Assembly (NCBI GenBank): GCA_043733485.1
Contig: JAYTGN010000290.1
Span: forward strand, 1-10,466
Direction of reading: 5' to 3'
Length of the DNA: 10,466 bases
DNA from: Urbifossiella sp043733485
Lineage (GTDB): Bacteria > Planctomycetota > Planctomycetia > Gemmatales > Gemmataceae
Part shown: positions 1 to 5,822 of the stretch, piece after piece
How positions within the stretch are numbered: the stretch's first letter is position 1
How the letters are laid out: every line of letters begins with the position of its first letter
Program-made: the position numbers and the translations under genes
Notes under the pieces: generated by a model
What the model was told of the DNA's origin: nothing
Seen by the model: the letters and a program-made list of their open reading frames with translations, nothing else
The model's database searches: none

Positions 1-127
1 AGCCGTTCAAGTGGACGTACGCCGGTCGGCCGCTGAATGTGTGAACTTGGCGAAACCATCCGCACTCATGGCGAGGGGATTCAGCCAGGTTGATCTAGCC
101 CACGAACAGTCAGGTTCAAAGGCAGCC

Positions 128-712
128 ATGGATGAGCCACTGGAAGAAATCGACGTTCGCCTTGAGAGGGAAGTCCGGGAGGACGAACGGCTCGTTTGGT
201 GGGGGCGACCGGTCCCCAAGCGATACGCTCGTTCCTCCTGGGCCCTCGTGATCTTCGGCATTCCATGGACGGCCTTTGTGATCCTCTGGATGGCACTTGC
301 GCTCGCACCGCTCCTCAAAGGCAATCCTGGAAATGGTGGTGCCATCCAGGTTTGTTTTTCGCTTTGGGGCTTTCCATTCTTGCTGATAGGTCTCTGGCTG
401 CTGACATCGCCGCTGTGGTCGCGTAAGCGGGCCAAGCGAGTTTGTTATGCTCTCACCGACCAGCGCATCATCATCTTGCAGGCCGGGATGTTCGGTGCCG
501 TTGAGGTTCGATCGATTCTGCGTGCAAACCTCGGACAGATCTCGAAGAAGGAATACGCGGACGGTTCGGGCGACTTAATCTTCGGATCGCTAATGCAGGG
601 AAGACAGGACGATTCCTTCGGTTCGAGCACATTGCCGGTTGGCTTCATCGGGATTGAAAATGTTCGCGCGATCGAGAACTTGATTCACCGGACGTTGGGA
701 GTTGATCGATAA
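128..712 (+). CDS. Membrane protein with bacterial PH-like domain
   Basis: Predicted 194-residue membrane protein of unknown specific role. Two hydrophobic segments (about residues 38-62 and 73-97) are followed by a basic patch (SRKRAKR, 98-104). A cytoplasmic bacterial PH-like region follows (about 105-190), opening with the hallmark YALTDQRIIIL (107-117). The acidic N-terminus has an ERLVWWGRP stretch (20-28), similar to the 'GE.vlW.G.P' lead-in of planctomycete and actinobacterial PH-domain membrane proteins. The frame is open from position 11, with further ATGs at 11 and 68. I prefer the ATG at 128 because AAAGG precedes it by 5 bases and the charged helix starts there, but this is not certain. 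It converges on the Uma2 gene with 9 bp between the two stop codons. The fold assignment is fairly secure. The function is unknown, and lipid or protein-scaffold binding would be a guess. Confidence 0.72.
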   Translation: MDEPLEEIDVRLEREVREDERLVWWGRPVPKRYARSSWALVIFGIPWTAFVILWMALALAPLLKGNPGNGGAIQVCFSLWGFPFLLIGLWLLTSPLWSRKRAKRVCYALTDQRIIILQAGMFGAVEVRSILRANLGQISKKEYADGSGDLIFGSLMQGRQDDSFGSSTLPVGFIGIENVRAIENLIHRTLGVDR

Positions 713-724
713 AGGCGTCGATCA
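703..724. terminator. Hairpin between convergent stops (candidate bidirectional terminator)
   Basis: TGATCGA (703-709) and TCGATCA (718-724) form a perfect 7-bp stem with an 8-base loop. The TAA of the PH-domain gene (710-712) lies in the loop and the TGA of the minus-strand Uma2 gene lies in the right arm. There is no U-tract on either strand, so intrinsic termination is only inferred from the position between convergent genes. Confidence 0.35.
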
Positions 725-1276
725 CACGAACAAATCCGCCACCTTGCAGGTGAAGCCGGGGATCACGTTTTCGCCGGAGAGTACGCCGGTTTCATCGTGT
801 TCGGCACAGGTGCCGTCGAGCCTGCGAATGAGAACGGTGCGCGTCTTCGGACTGACAATCCAAATCAATCGCACGCCCGCCGAACGAAACTCCGCGACAT
901 TGGATTCCACTTCTTCATACGTGTGCAGTGGGGTCACAACATAACCCGCCAAGTCGGGAGCGATCCGCAAATGATCGACATCAGGAATCATTTCGTCGGG
1001 AAGTCGTTCCGTGCGGACGAATGAAATCCACGGCCGACGAACGAGATTCGGGCGACCTGGAAAACAGCAATAACCCGCTCCCGAACTGAAGACTGAACCG
1101 CGTCGTTGTGGCTGGCTCCACTGAATCAGAGCGGACGAGAGGTGTCCGCAAATGTACCTCGCCTGCGCTCCGTTGTGGCATGCAATGGGAACGCCGTCCA
1201 CCAATTCGAAGTCGTCGCAATCACCCAACCATGCGAATTCTTCTGCCGTGTAAGTTCGGCTGGGGTCGCACTTCAT
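722..1276 (-). CDS. Uma2-family (DUF820) protein, nuclease residues replaced
   Basis: A 184-residue protein recognisable as Uma2 (PD-(D/E)XK-like fold, DUF820) from FELVDGVP (23-30), the RRPWISFVRTERLP block (80-93), PDLAGYVVTP (107-116) and AGVRLIWIVSPKTRTVLIRR (133-152). Length is normal for the family, which usually runs about 180-200 residues. Family members normally read 'PDv.fv', 'PDLvvEvlSP' and 'eKv.eY', where D, E and K form the nuclease site. Here those positions are Trp83, Tyr112 and Asn126, so the protein is predicted to be catalytically dead. The ATG at 1276 (minus) has GAGG 7 bases upstream (complement of 1284-1287), which supports the start. The gene is divergent from the ATPase-GNAT gene. 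Uma2 genes are strongly amplified in planctomycetes and cyanobacteria and their physiological role is unclear. This copy is either a pseudoenzyme or an early stage of decay, since the frame is still intact. Confidence 0.8.
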   Translation of the reverse strand: MKCDPSRTYTAEEFAWLGDCDDFELVDGVPIACHNGAQARYICGHLSSALIQWSQPQRRGSVFSSGAGYCCFPGRPNLVRRPWISFVRTERLPDEMIPDVDHLRIAPDLAGYVVTPLHTYEEVESNVAEFRSAGVRLIWIVSPKTRTVLIRRLDGTCAEHDETGVLSGENVIPGFTCKVADLFV

Positions 1277-1338
1277 GGTCGAACCTCGCTTTCTTCGCTC
1301 GCGATCAGTTTACCCACAGTCCCTCTCTGGAGAAACCC
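1277..1338. promoter_or_regulatory. Short divergent intergenic region
   Basis: The 62 bp between the start codons of the minus-strand Uma2 gene and the plus-strand ATPase-GNAT gene must hold both ribosome binding sites: the complement of GAGG at 1284-1287, and GGAG at 1329-1332. It probably also holds at least one promoter. I see no convincing -35/-10 pair and no clear inverted repeat. The regulatory role is inferred from the divergent arrangement only. Confidence 0.35.
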
Positions 1339-2529
1339 ATGCTCGCTCCCATCACGGTTTGCTATTCGTTTCGGCCGTCCAAGCGCAGCCTCGCCACGGG
1401 TCATGTCTCGGACCTGTTCGGGTTGCCGGAACGGGACCCGCCGCACTCCGTGGCCGAGGGGATCGCCCTCGACATTCGCCCCCGCGACCTCGTGCTGTTC
1501 ACTGGGCCGAGCGGCAGCGGGAAGTCGTCGCTCATGCGGGAAGCCGCGAAGCAACTCGGTGCCGTCGATGCCTTCGCGCTCGATCTACCGAACGCGCCGC
1601 TGATCGATGCATTGCCAGGCAGCGTGGAGGAGCGCCTGGCGACGCTCTCGGGTTGCGGGCTCTCCGAAGCGCGATTGTTGTTGCGAACACCAGCCGAGTT
1701 GAGCGAAGGCCAGTGCTATCGCTTTCGCCTTGCGTTTGCCTTGGCTTCGCGTTCGCCGTGGATCGTGGCCGACGAGTTCACCGCGACGCTCGATCGGCCG
1801 CTGGCCAAGGTCGTCGCCTTCAACCTACGGAAGCTCGTGAGCCGTACCGGCACCGGCGTGCTCGCCGCCACGACCCACGACGATGTCGTGGAAGACCTCA
1901 ATCCCGATCTCTGGGTTCGCTGCCTCGGGGAAGGGCACGTCGAAGTGGAGCGGCGCGACGTAAAAAAAAACCTGTCGTTCGCGCACGAGCTTTGGCTCTC
2001 GGAAGGCACCCGAGCCGACTGGCCGCACTTCGCTCGGTGGCATTACCGCAGCCACCACCTCGCTTACACCCGCAAGGTAATCGTGCTCTGGCACGGTTGC
2101 GAACCGATCGGCATCTGCGTCTTCGGCACCCCGGCCGCCTCGCTCACGCTTCGCACCCGGTACTTCGGCCTGAGCAATCCACGCAGCGGCGTCGCGATGG
2201 CCGGCCTGAATCAACAACTCTGGCTGCTGCAACGCGTGGTCATTCACCCGACTTACCGCGGAGCCGGGATCGCGGCAAACTTCGTGAAGCGAGCCTGCGC
2301 ACTCTGCCCCGTGGACTGGATCGAGACGCTTTCCGCGATGGGCCAGGCGAATCCCTTCTTCGAACGAGCCGGTTTCGTGCGGGTCGGCATCATCAAGAAG
2401 GGCGATGCGAAACAGACCGCCCACGGAGCGTACGGTTCGAGGCGGACCCGCGTGAGTGCCGAGACTCTGGAGAAGTGTCGCTTCAGCGAGCCGGTGTATT
2501 ACGTCCTCGACAATCGGACGCCGGGATGA
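1339..2529 (+). CDS. ABC-type ATPase fused to GNAT acyltransferase domain
   Basis: A 396-residue two-domain protein resembling COG2401 (ABC-type ATPase fused to a predicted acetyltransferase). The N-terminal half has Walker A GPSGSGKS (56-63), the signature LSEGQ (121-125), Walker B WIVADEF with Asp145-Glu146, and an H-loop histidine (His180). It has no transmembrane segments, so it is not a transporter by itself. The C-terminal half (about 205-390) has DW..F..WHYRSHH (227-240), then a GNAT motif A, QRVVIHPTYRGAGIA (298-312), for acyl-CoA binding, then MGQANPFFERAGF (334-346). The ATG at 1339 has GGAG 6 bases upstream and directly precedes the first ATPase strand. The same frame is open back to 1108, but that stretch is antisense to the Uma2 gene. 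An A9 tract (1962-1970, Lys209-Lys210) sits at the domain boundary. Substrate unknown. The acyltransferase shape recalls Mom-type DNA-modifying GNATs, which is inference. Confidence 0.85.
   Translation: MLAPITVCYSFRPSKRSLATGHVSDLFGLPERDPPHSVAEGIALDIRPRDLVLFTGPSGSGKSSLMREAAKQLGAVDAFALDLPNAPLIDALPGSVEERLATLSGCGLSEARLLLRTPAELSEGQCYRFRLAFALASRSPWIVADEFTATLDRPLAKVVAFNLRKLVSRTGTGVLAATTHDDVVEDLNPDLWVRCLGEGHVEVERRDVKKNLSFAHELWLSEGTRADWPHFARWHYRSHHLAYTRKVIVLWHGCEPIGICVFGTPAASLTLRTRYFGLSNPRSGVAMAGLNQQLWLLQRVVIHPTYRGAGIAANFVKRACALCPVDWIETLSAMGQANPFFERAGFVRVGIIKKGDAKQTAHGAYGSRRTRVSAETLEKCRFSEPVYYVLDNRTPG
1962..1970 (+). other. A9 homopolymer at ATPase/GNAT boundary
   Basis: Nine consecutive A residues lie in otherwise GC-rich coding sequence, covering the end of Val208 and Lys209-Lys210-Asn211. 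Tracts this long are known substrates for polymerase slippage. A shift into the +1 frame would stop near 2078 and leave an ATPase-only product. A shift into the -1 frame stays open as far as about 2747. No slippage can be shown from the sequence itself. Confidence 0.5.
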
Positions 2530-2798
2530 CATCTCAGAATCCAATCGGCTCGGCAACCCGCGACGCCGCATGCGCGGTCCGGCCCACCCTTCAAATGCCT
2601 CGATTGCCATGCTGTGCGATATCGAACCGATCGGTACAGCCCGAAGCGACCACACGTGGCGTCGATCAACGCTCTAACTTACGCGAGAGTGAAATTTGGA
2701 TAATTGTTGGCGAATGCCCCCTTCCACTTCGCCAAACCCTCGGTTAACTTCCTCTCCAGACGCACCGCACATCCGGAACGACTGGCAGGATCATCGCC
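2530..2798. other. Non-coding stretch with several short palindromes
   Basis: This 269-bp gap has no credible gene; the open frames across it are tails of shadow frames. It contains the self-complementary octamers CGCATGCG (2567-2574) and CGATATCG (2617-2624), and the perfect 10-bp palindrome ACCGATCGGT (2626-2635). It also has an inverted repeat, TTGGCGA (2707-2713) with TCGCCAA (2729-2735). The right half is more AT-rich around 2680-2710 and probably contains the promoter of the downstream LEDR gene. That gene has AGGA (2787-2790), 8 bases before its ATG. Which elements are functional is unknown. Confidence 0.4.
2707..2735. repeat. Inverted repeat TTGGCGA-N15-TCGCCAA (possible operator)
   Basis: Perfect 7-bp arms separated by 15 bases, 64 bp upstream of the LEDR-motif gene. 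The spacing fits a dimeric repressor site at least as well as a hairpin. No matching regulator is visible in the window, so the role is speculative. Confidence 0.25.
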
Positions 2799-3134
2799 AT
2801 GTCCTTCGCCGAAATCGCTCGTCGCCTGTTCCGCCGCGCCGCCACTTCGCGCGGCCCGCTTCAACGAAGCAAGAGCGCCAAGCTCAACGTGAACCAACTC
2901 GAAGACCGCACGGTGCCCACGACCATCAGTGGCTCGACCTTTTACGACGTGAACAACAACGGCATCTGGAACGCCCCTGAAGCCGCGGCACCAGGCGTGC
3001 AAGTCTCCCTGCTACCGTGGGCCGGTTCCCCCGTGACGACAACCTCGGACAGCGCCGGCAGCTACGCCTTTACGGCCCTCTCGATGGGATCCTACTCCGT
3101 GACGTTTACGGCACCGACTGGTACTAAACATTGA
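2799..3134 (+). pseudogene. Truncated planctomycete surface protein (LEDRTVP motif + SdrD_B repeat)
   Basis: A 111-residue product. It has an Arg/Lys-rich N-terminus (8-28), then the LEDRTVP motif (34-40) found near the start of many very large planctomycete extracellular proteins, then one SdrD_B/CnaB-like beta-sandwich repeat (about 43-108). The repeat's hallmarks are GSTFYDVNNNGIWNAPE (45-61), PGVQVSLL, SDSAGSYAFTAL and GSYSVTFTAPTG. Family members normally continue for hundreds to thousands of residues with further repeats, whereas this frame stops right after the first repeat (TKH, stop). No continuation is seen in the following sequence, which is a different gene beginning 41 bp later. 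The ATG at 2799 has AGGA 8 bases upstream. I read it as the 5' remnant of a large surface-protein gene whose body was lost by deletion or recombination near 3120-3134. A genuine mini-protein remains possible. Confidence 0.6.
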
Positions 3135-3175
3135 CCGCGTTTTCAAAGCAGATTGCATCCAGCGGAGGTCATGTG

Positions 3176-3964
3176 ATGTCTCGGACAATCAAGTGGGGCC
3201 TGATAACCCTTCTGGTGTTAGTAGCCGCAGTCGGCTTACCGTACCTCGGCTACAACCTGCAAGAGTCGTGGGATGCGTCCGAACGAACCGCGTGCAACGG
3301 CAGGATGTGCGGCATAGGAACGGCCATGCACCACTACCACGAAGCCACGAACCACTTGCCGCCCGCATACCTCACCGGGCCGGACGGCAAGCCGTGGCAT
3401 AGCTGGCGTATTCTGCTCCTTCCGTACATCGGGGAAAATGACTTTTACACGCGGTACAACTTCGACGAGCCGTGGGACGGACCAAACAACCGCCAGCTCA
3501 TGGCCCGCCCCACTCCCAACGCCTACGCTTGCACGTCCGACCCCAAAGGCAAGGCCGCAGGCCGGACGAATTACTTCGTGGTCGTCGGCCCCGGAACGGC
3601 ATTCCCGCCAACGGGCCCGGATAGCCCCCGACTTAACGTCGACATCGGATCGCGCGTGCCCGGAGAGCCTTCACGGACGTTTTCGACTCGAGCCAAGTGG
3701 GTCTCCTTCCCCGTCATCACCCGTCCTCCCGGAGAAACGATTTTGGCCCTTGAGGCGGTAGGGCAAGACATCCACTGGATGGAACCCCGCGACCTGTCGT
3801 TCGCCGACATGAGTTTTACACTCAACGACTCCAAGTCACCGAGCGTGTCCAGCCATCACAAATATCCGACCGTCGTGTTTGCCGACGGATCCCGCCGTGG
3901 CCTGAATGGTGTGAGCCCCCTCGACCTTCGAGCGATGCTACTGATCGGGCCAGAACCGCGTTGA
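3176..3964 (+). CDS. DUF1559-like protein with H-X9-DG motif and TM anchor, no prepilin leader
   Basis: A 262-residue protein with a single N-terminal transmembrane segment (about 7-25) and an exported globular part. The core matches DUF1559: IGTAMHHYHEATNHLPPAY (47-65), WHSWRILLLPYIGEN (74-88), and the Asp-Glu-Pro-Trp-Asp-Gly-Pro-Asn-Asn stretch (97-105). It ends with the H-X9-DG motif (His227, Asp237-Gly238). Most DUF1559 proteins start with a type IV prepilin-like GFTLIELLVV leader. Here that is replaced by a simple hydrophobic helix, so processing by the prepilin peptidase is not expected. The ATG at 3176 is chosen because GGAGG (3164-3168) lies 7 bases upstream; an in-frame TTG at 3131 is less likely. 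The glycosyltransferase follows closely. DUF1559 proteins are massively amplified in planctomycetes and their function is not established; a surface or pseudopilus role is inferred. Confidence 0.8.
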   Translation: MSRTIKWGLITLLVLVAAVGLPYLGYNLQESWDASERTACNGRMCGIGTAMHHYHEATNHLPPAYLTGPDGKPWHSWRILLLPYIGENDFYTRYNFDEPWDGPNNRQLMARPTPNAYACTSDPKGKAAGRTNYFVVVGPGTAFPPTGPDSPRLNVDIGSRVPGEPSRTFSTRAKWVSFPVITRPPGETILALEAVGQDIHWMEPRDLSFADMSFTLNDSKSPSVSSHHKYPTVVFADGSRRGLNGVSPLDLRAMLLIGPEPR

Positions 3965-4029
3965 GCTATCTGGATGCAATAATCGCGTCCGCTAGGGCCG
4001 ACTTGCGTCCCACCGAGCCCCAGATTCCC

Positions 4030-4746
4030 ATGCTCGCCCCGACTTCCTTCTGCGTCATTCTCGTTCCCATTGGCGGGTCCATCGATTCCGGCTGCGATGA
4101 CGCCTTGCGCGAACTCGAACGGCGCGGGTATCCCGTGTGGCGCGTGCGCGGGTACTCGGCCATCGACGCCGCCCGCAATCAGATGGCCACCGATGCGGTC
4201 GGCCAAGGGTTCGCCGAACTCCTGTGGATCGACTCGGACGTGGTCTTCGATCCCAACGACGTTACCCGCCTCCGCGAACACGGGCTGCCGTTCACCTGCG
4301 GACTGTATCCGAAGAAGGGGCCGAGGCAGTTCGCCTGCGAATTTATGCCCGGCGGCGGAAGCGTTCGCTTCGGCGCGCTGGGCGGGCTTTTTGAGGTGCG
4401 CTATTGCGGCTTCGGGTTCACGCACGTGCGTCGGGAAGTGTTTCTTTCCGTGAAAGAGAAGCTCGGTTTGCCGGTGTGCAATCAGCGATTTCCGACGCCG
4501 CTCGTGCCGTTCTTCGAACCGATGAGCGTGCCGGAGAACGTAGGCCGCTGGTCGATCTCGGAGGATTATTCGTTCTGCGAAAGGGCGAGGCAGGCGGGGT
4601 TCGCGGTGATGGCCGACACACGCATCCGGTTGTGGCACGTCGGCACGTACCGCTACAGTTGGGAAGACGCCGGCAGCACCAAGGAGCGCTTCGCGGATTA
4701 CACCTTCCACCTGCCAACTGGGAACACGGGAGGAACCGGCGGCTGA
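4030..4746 (+). CDS. GT-A-fold glycosyltransferase-like protein
   Basis: A 238-residue predicted cytoplasmic glycosyltransferase of GT-A type (GT2-like). Features in order are a first strand FCVILVPIGGSID (7-19), Ser-Ala-Ile-Asp-Ala-Ala-Arg-Asn-Gln (43-51), and a nucleotide-sugar metal-binding DxD, ELLWIDSDVVF (63-73, Asp68 and Asp70). Then come a YCGFGFTHVRREVF stretch (125-138), an acidic ED pair in SEDYSFCERARQAGF (177-191) where the catalytic base normally sits, and a late histidine in RLWHVG (His203) typical of metal ligation. It has no membrane segment. Donor and acceptor are unknown. The frame is open from a TTG at 3961 that overlaps the upstream stop as TTGA. I prefer the ATG at 4030 because the fold starts there, though no good ribosome site precedes it, so the TTG start with translational coupling is a real alternative. 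Probably co-transcribed with the DUF1559 gene. Confidence 0.7.
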   Translation: MLAPTSFCVILVPIGGSIDSGCDDALRELERRGYPVWRVRGYSAIDAARNQMATDAVGQGFAELLWIDSDVVFDPNDVTRLREHGLPFTCGLYPKKGPRQFACEFMPGGGSVRFGALGGLFEVRYCGFGFTHVRREVFLSVKEKLGLPVCNQRFPTPLVPFFEPMSVPENVGRWSISEDYSFCERARQAGFAVMADTRIRLWHVGTYRYSWEDAGSTKERFADYTFHLPTGNTGGTGG

Positions 4747-4757
4747 CGCCGCCGGTT
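4734..4757. terminator. Perfect 10-bp hairpin between convergent genes
   Basis: AACCGGCGGC (4734-4743) and GCCGCCGGTT (4748-4757) are perfectly complementary across a 4-base TGAC loop. The first three loop bases are the stop codon of the glycosyltransferase. The hydrolase gene ends at 4767 on the minus strand, so the element lies between two convergent stops and could serve both. It lacks a T-run on either side. The stem is very stable (8 of 10 pairs are G-C). Confidence 0.65.
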
Positions 4758-4766
4758 CGCGCGGTC

Positions 4767-5705
4767 TCACTTCACGAGGTGCTTGTCGAACCAATCGGCA
4801 AACAGCACCACATCCTTGTCGATGCCCGCCCAGCCGTGCTGAGCGCCCTTCTTCACGATCAGTTCGCCGGGCACGCCGAGTTCCTTGTATTTCGCGAGGA
4901 ACAGTTCCGCCTGCTGGATCGGCACGAGTTTGTCCGCGTCGCCGTGAATGATGAGTGCCGGGGCCGACCGCTTGCTGACGTGGTTGATCGGCGAGATGGA
5001 CTTTCCGAGTTCCTTGCGGCGGTTCTCGTCGGCGATCACGACGAGCTTGTTGGTGCCCTTCTCGCGTTCCCAGAAATCGAAGGGCGGGCGGAAGCCGGCG
5101 AGGGTGCCGCCGCCGAGCGCGACGTTTCCTTCCGTGCCGTAGTTCAGGAAATCGGTCGGGGGGAAGAAGCAGGCGACGGCCGCAACCTGGGAAGATTGCC
5201 GATCGAGGGGATCCTTGGCGTCGGGAAGTGCGGGCTTGAACGCGTTGCCTTGCATGAGCGAGAGGTGTCCGCCGGCCGAGGCGCCCGAGATGCCGAGCTT
5301 CTCGGGATCGACGCCGTATTCCTTCGCGTGTACCTTGATGAACTTCACCGAGCGGTGCATGTCTTCGAGCACTTCGGGGATGGTGAACTTGGGCTGGCTG
5401 CCGTGCAGGACGGTGAAGACGGTGTAGCCGCGATTGAGCAGCGGCTGAATGAAGACGGGGTTGATGCTCTCCTTGGAGGAGAACCATCCGCCGCTGACGC
5501 AGAAGATCACGCCGAGGCCATTGGCCTTCTCCTTCGGCGTGAAGACGTCCAGCGTCATCGCGAGGCCGTACTTGCGGCCGTAGATCACGTCTTCCTTGCG
5601 CGTATATTCGACCGACGGCGCAGCGGTGGCCTTCGGTTGAGCTGCGGCCTGCGGCACCGCAAACGCTCCGAGTACGATGGCGGCAAAAGCGAAACGCGAA
5701 AGCAT
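4767..5705 (-). CDS. Secreted alpha/beta-hydrolase (esterase-like)
   Basis: A 312-residue serine hydrolase of the BD-FAE / acetyl-esterase type. A signal peptide is visible (MLSRFAFAAIVLGAFAVPQA then AAQ), with likely cleavage around residues 20-23, so it acts outside the cytoplasm. YGLAMTLDVFTP (46-57) is the usual entry strand of this group. The oxyanion region is SGGWFSS (71-77), in place of the commoner HGGG. The nucleophile elbow is GISGASAGG (Ser143). The catalytic acid lies in HGDADKLVP (Asp258) and the base in GAQHGW (His290), so the triad is complete. The substrate is likely an acylated carbohydrate or a short ester, which is inferred from the family. The minus-strand ATG is preceded by AGGTG at a spacing of 5-6 bases. 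It is transcribed divergently from folP and converges on the glycosyltransferase gene. There is no sign of damage. Confidence 0.88.
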   Translation of the reverse strand: MLSRFAFAAIVLGAFAVPQAAAQPKATAAPSVEYTRKEDVIYGRKYGLAMTLDVFTPKEKANGLGVIFCVSGGWFSSKESINPVFIQPLLNRGYTVFTVLHGSQPKFTIPEVLEDMHRSVKFIKVHAKEYGVDPEKLGISGASAGGHLSLMQGNAFKPALPDAKDPLDRQSSQVAAVACFFPPTDFLNYGTEGNVALGGGTLAGFRPPFDFWEREKGTNKLVVIADENRRKELGKSISPINHVSKRSAPALIIHGDADKLVPIQQAELFLAKYKELGVPGELIVKKGAQHGWAGIDKDVVLFADWFDKHLVK

Positions 5706-5822
5706 GAGGGCACCTGAAGTGTGAGGACGGAGTGCAAGCGATGTTATCAGAACCGAGCCGCGTCGTGAAGTGTGGGAGCGTCATGCGTGCCGGCGGCGTG
5801 TCCCTTCATTAAGCTAAGACAC
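5706..5822. promoter_or_regulatory. Divergent intergenic region, hydrolase / folP
   Basis: The 117 bp between two divergent start codons should contain promoters for both the secreted hydrolase (leftward) and folP (rightward). A short AT-richer patch (about 5808-5822) lies directly before the folP ATG and no strong ribosome site is evident there. I could not assign -35/-10 boxes with confidence. Confidence 0.35.

Noticed and set aside
1108..1338. Upstream extension of the ATPase-GNAT gene to the ATG at 1108
   Set aside because: It would overlap the Uma2 gene on the opposite strand for about 170 bp and has no conserved features; the ATG at 1339 has a good ribosome site and starts the ATPase fold.
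1825..2655. 276-residue minus-strand open frame antisense to the GNAT domain
   Set aside because: No motif and no ribosome site worth noting; mirror of the strongly biased sense gene.
1275..2747. 490-residue open frame overlapping the ATPase-GNAT gene in another frame
   Set aside because: Composition is Arg/Ala/Pro-rich shadow sequence with no domain motif; the overlapped frame has complete ABC and GNAT motifs.
4404..5717. 437-residue plus-strand open frame over the hydrolase
   Set aside because: Antisense shadow of a hydrolase with an intact signal peptide and catalytic triad; no recognisable domain.
3856..5784. 642-residue minus-strand open frame
   Set aside because: Runs antisense to the DUF1559 and glycosyltransferase genes and out of frame over the hydrolase gene; Arg/His-rich low-complexity product, a GC-skew artefact.
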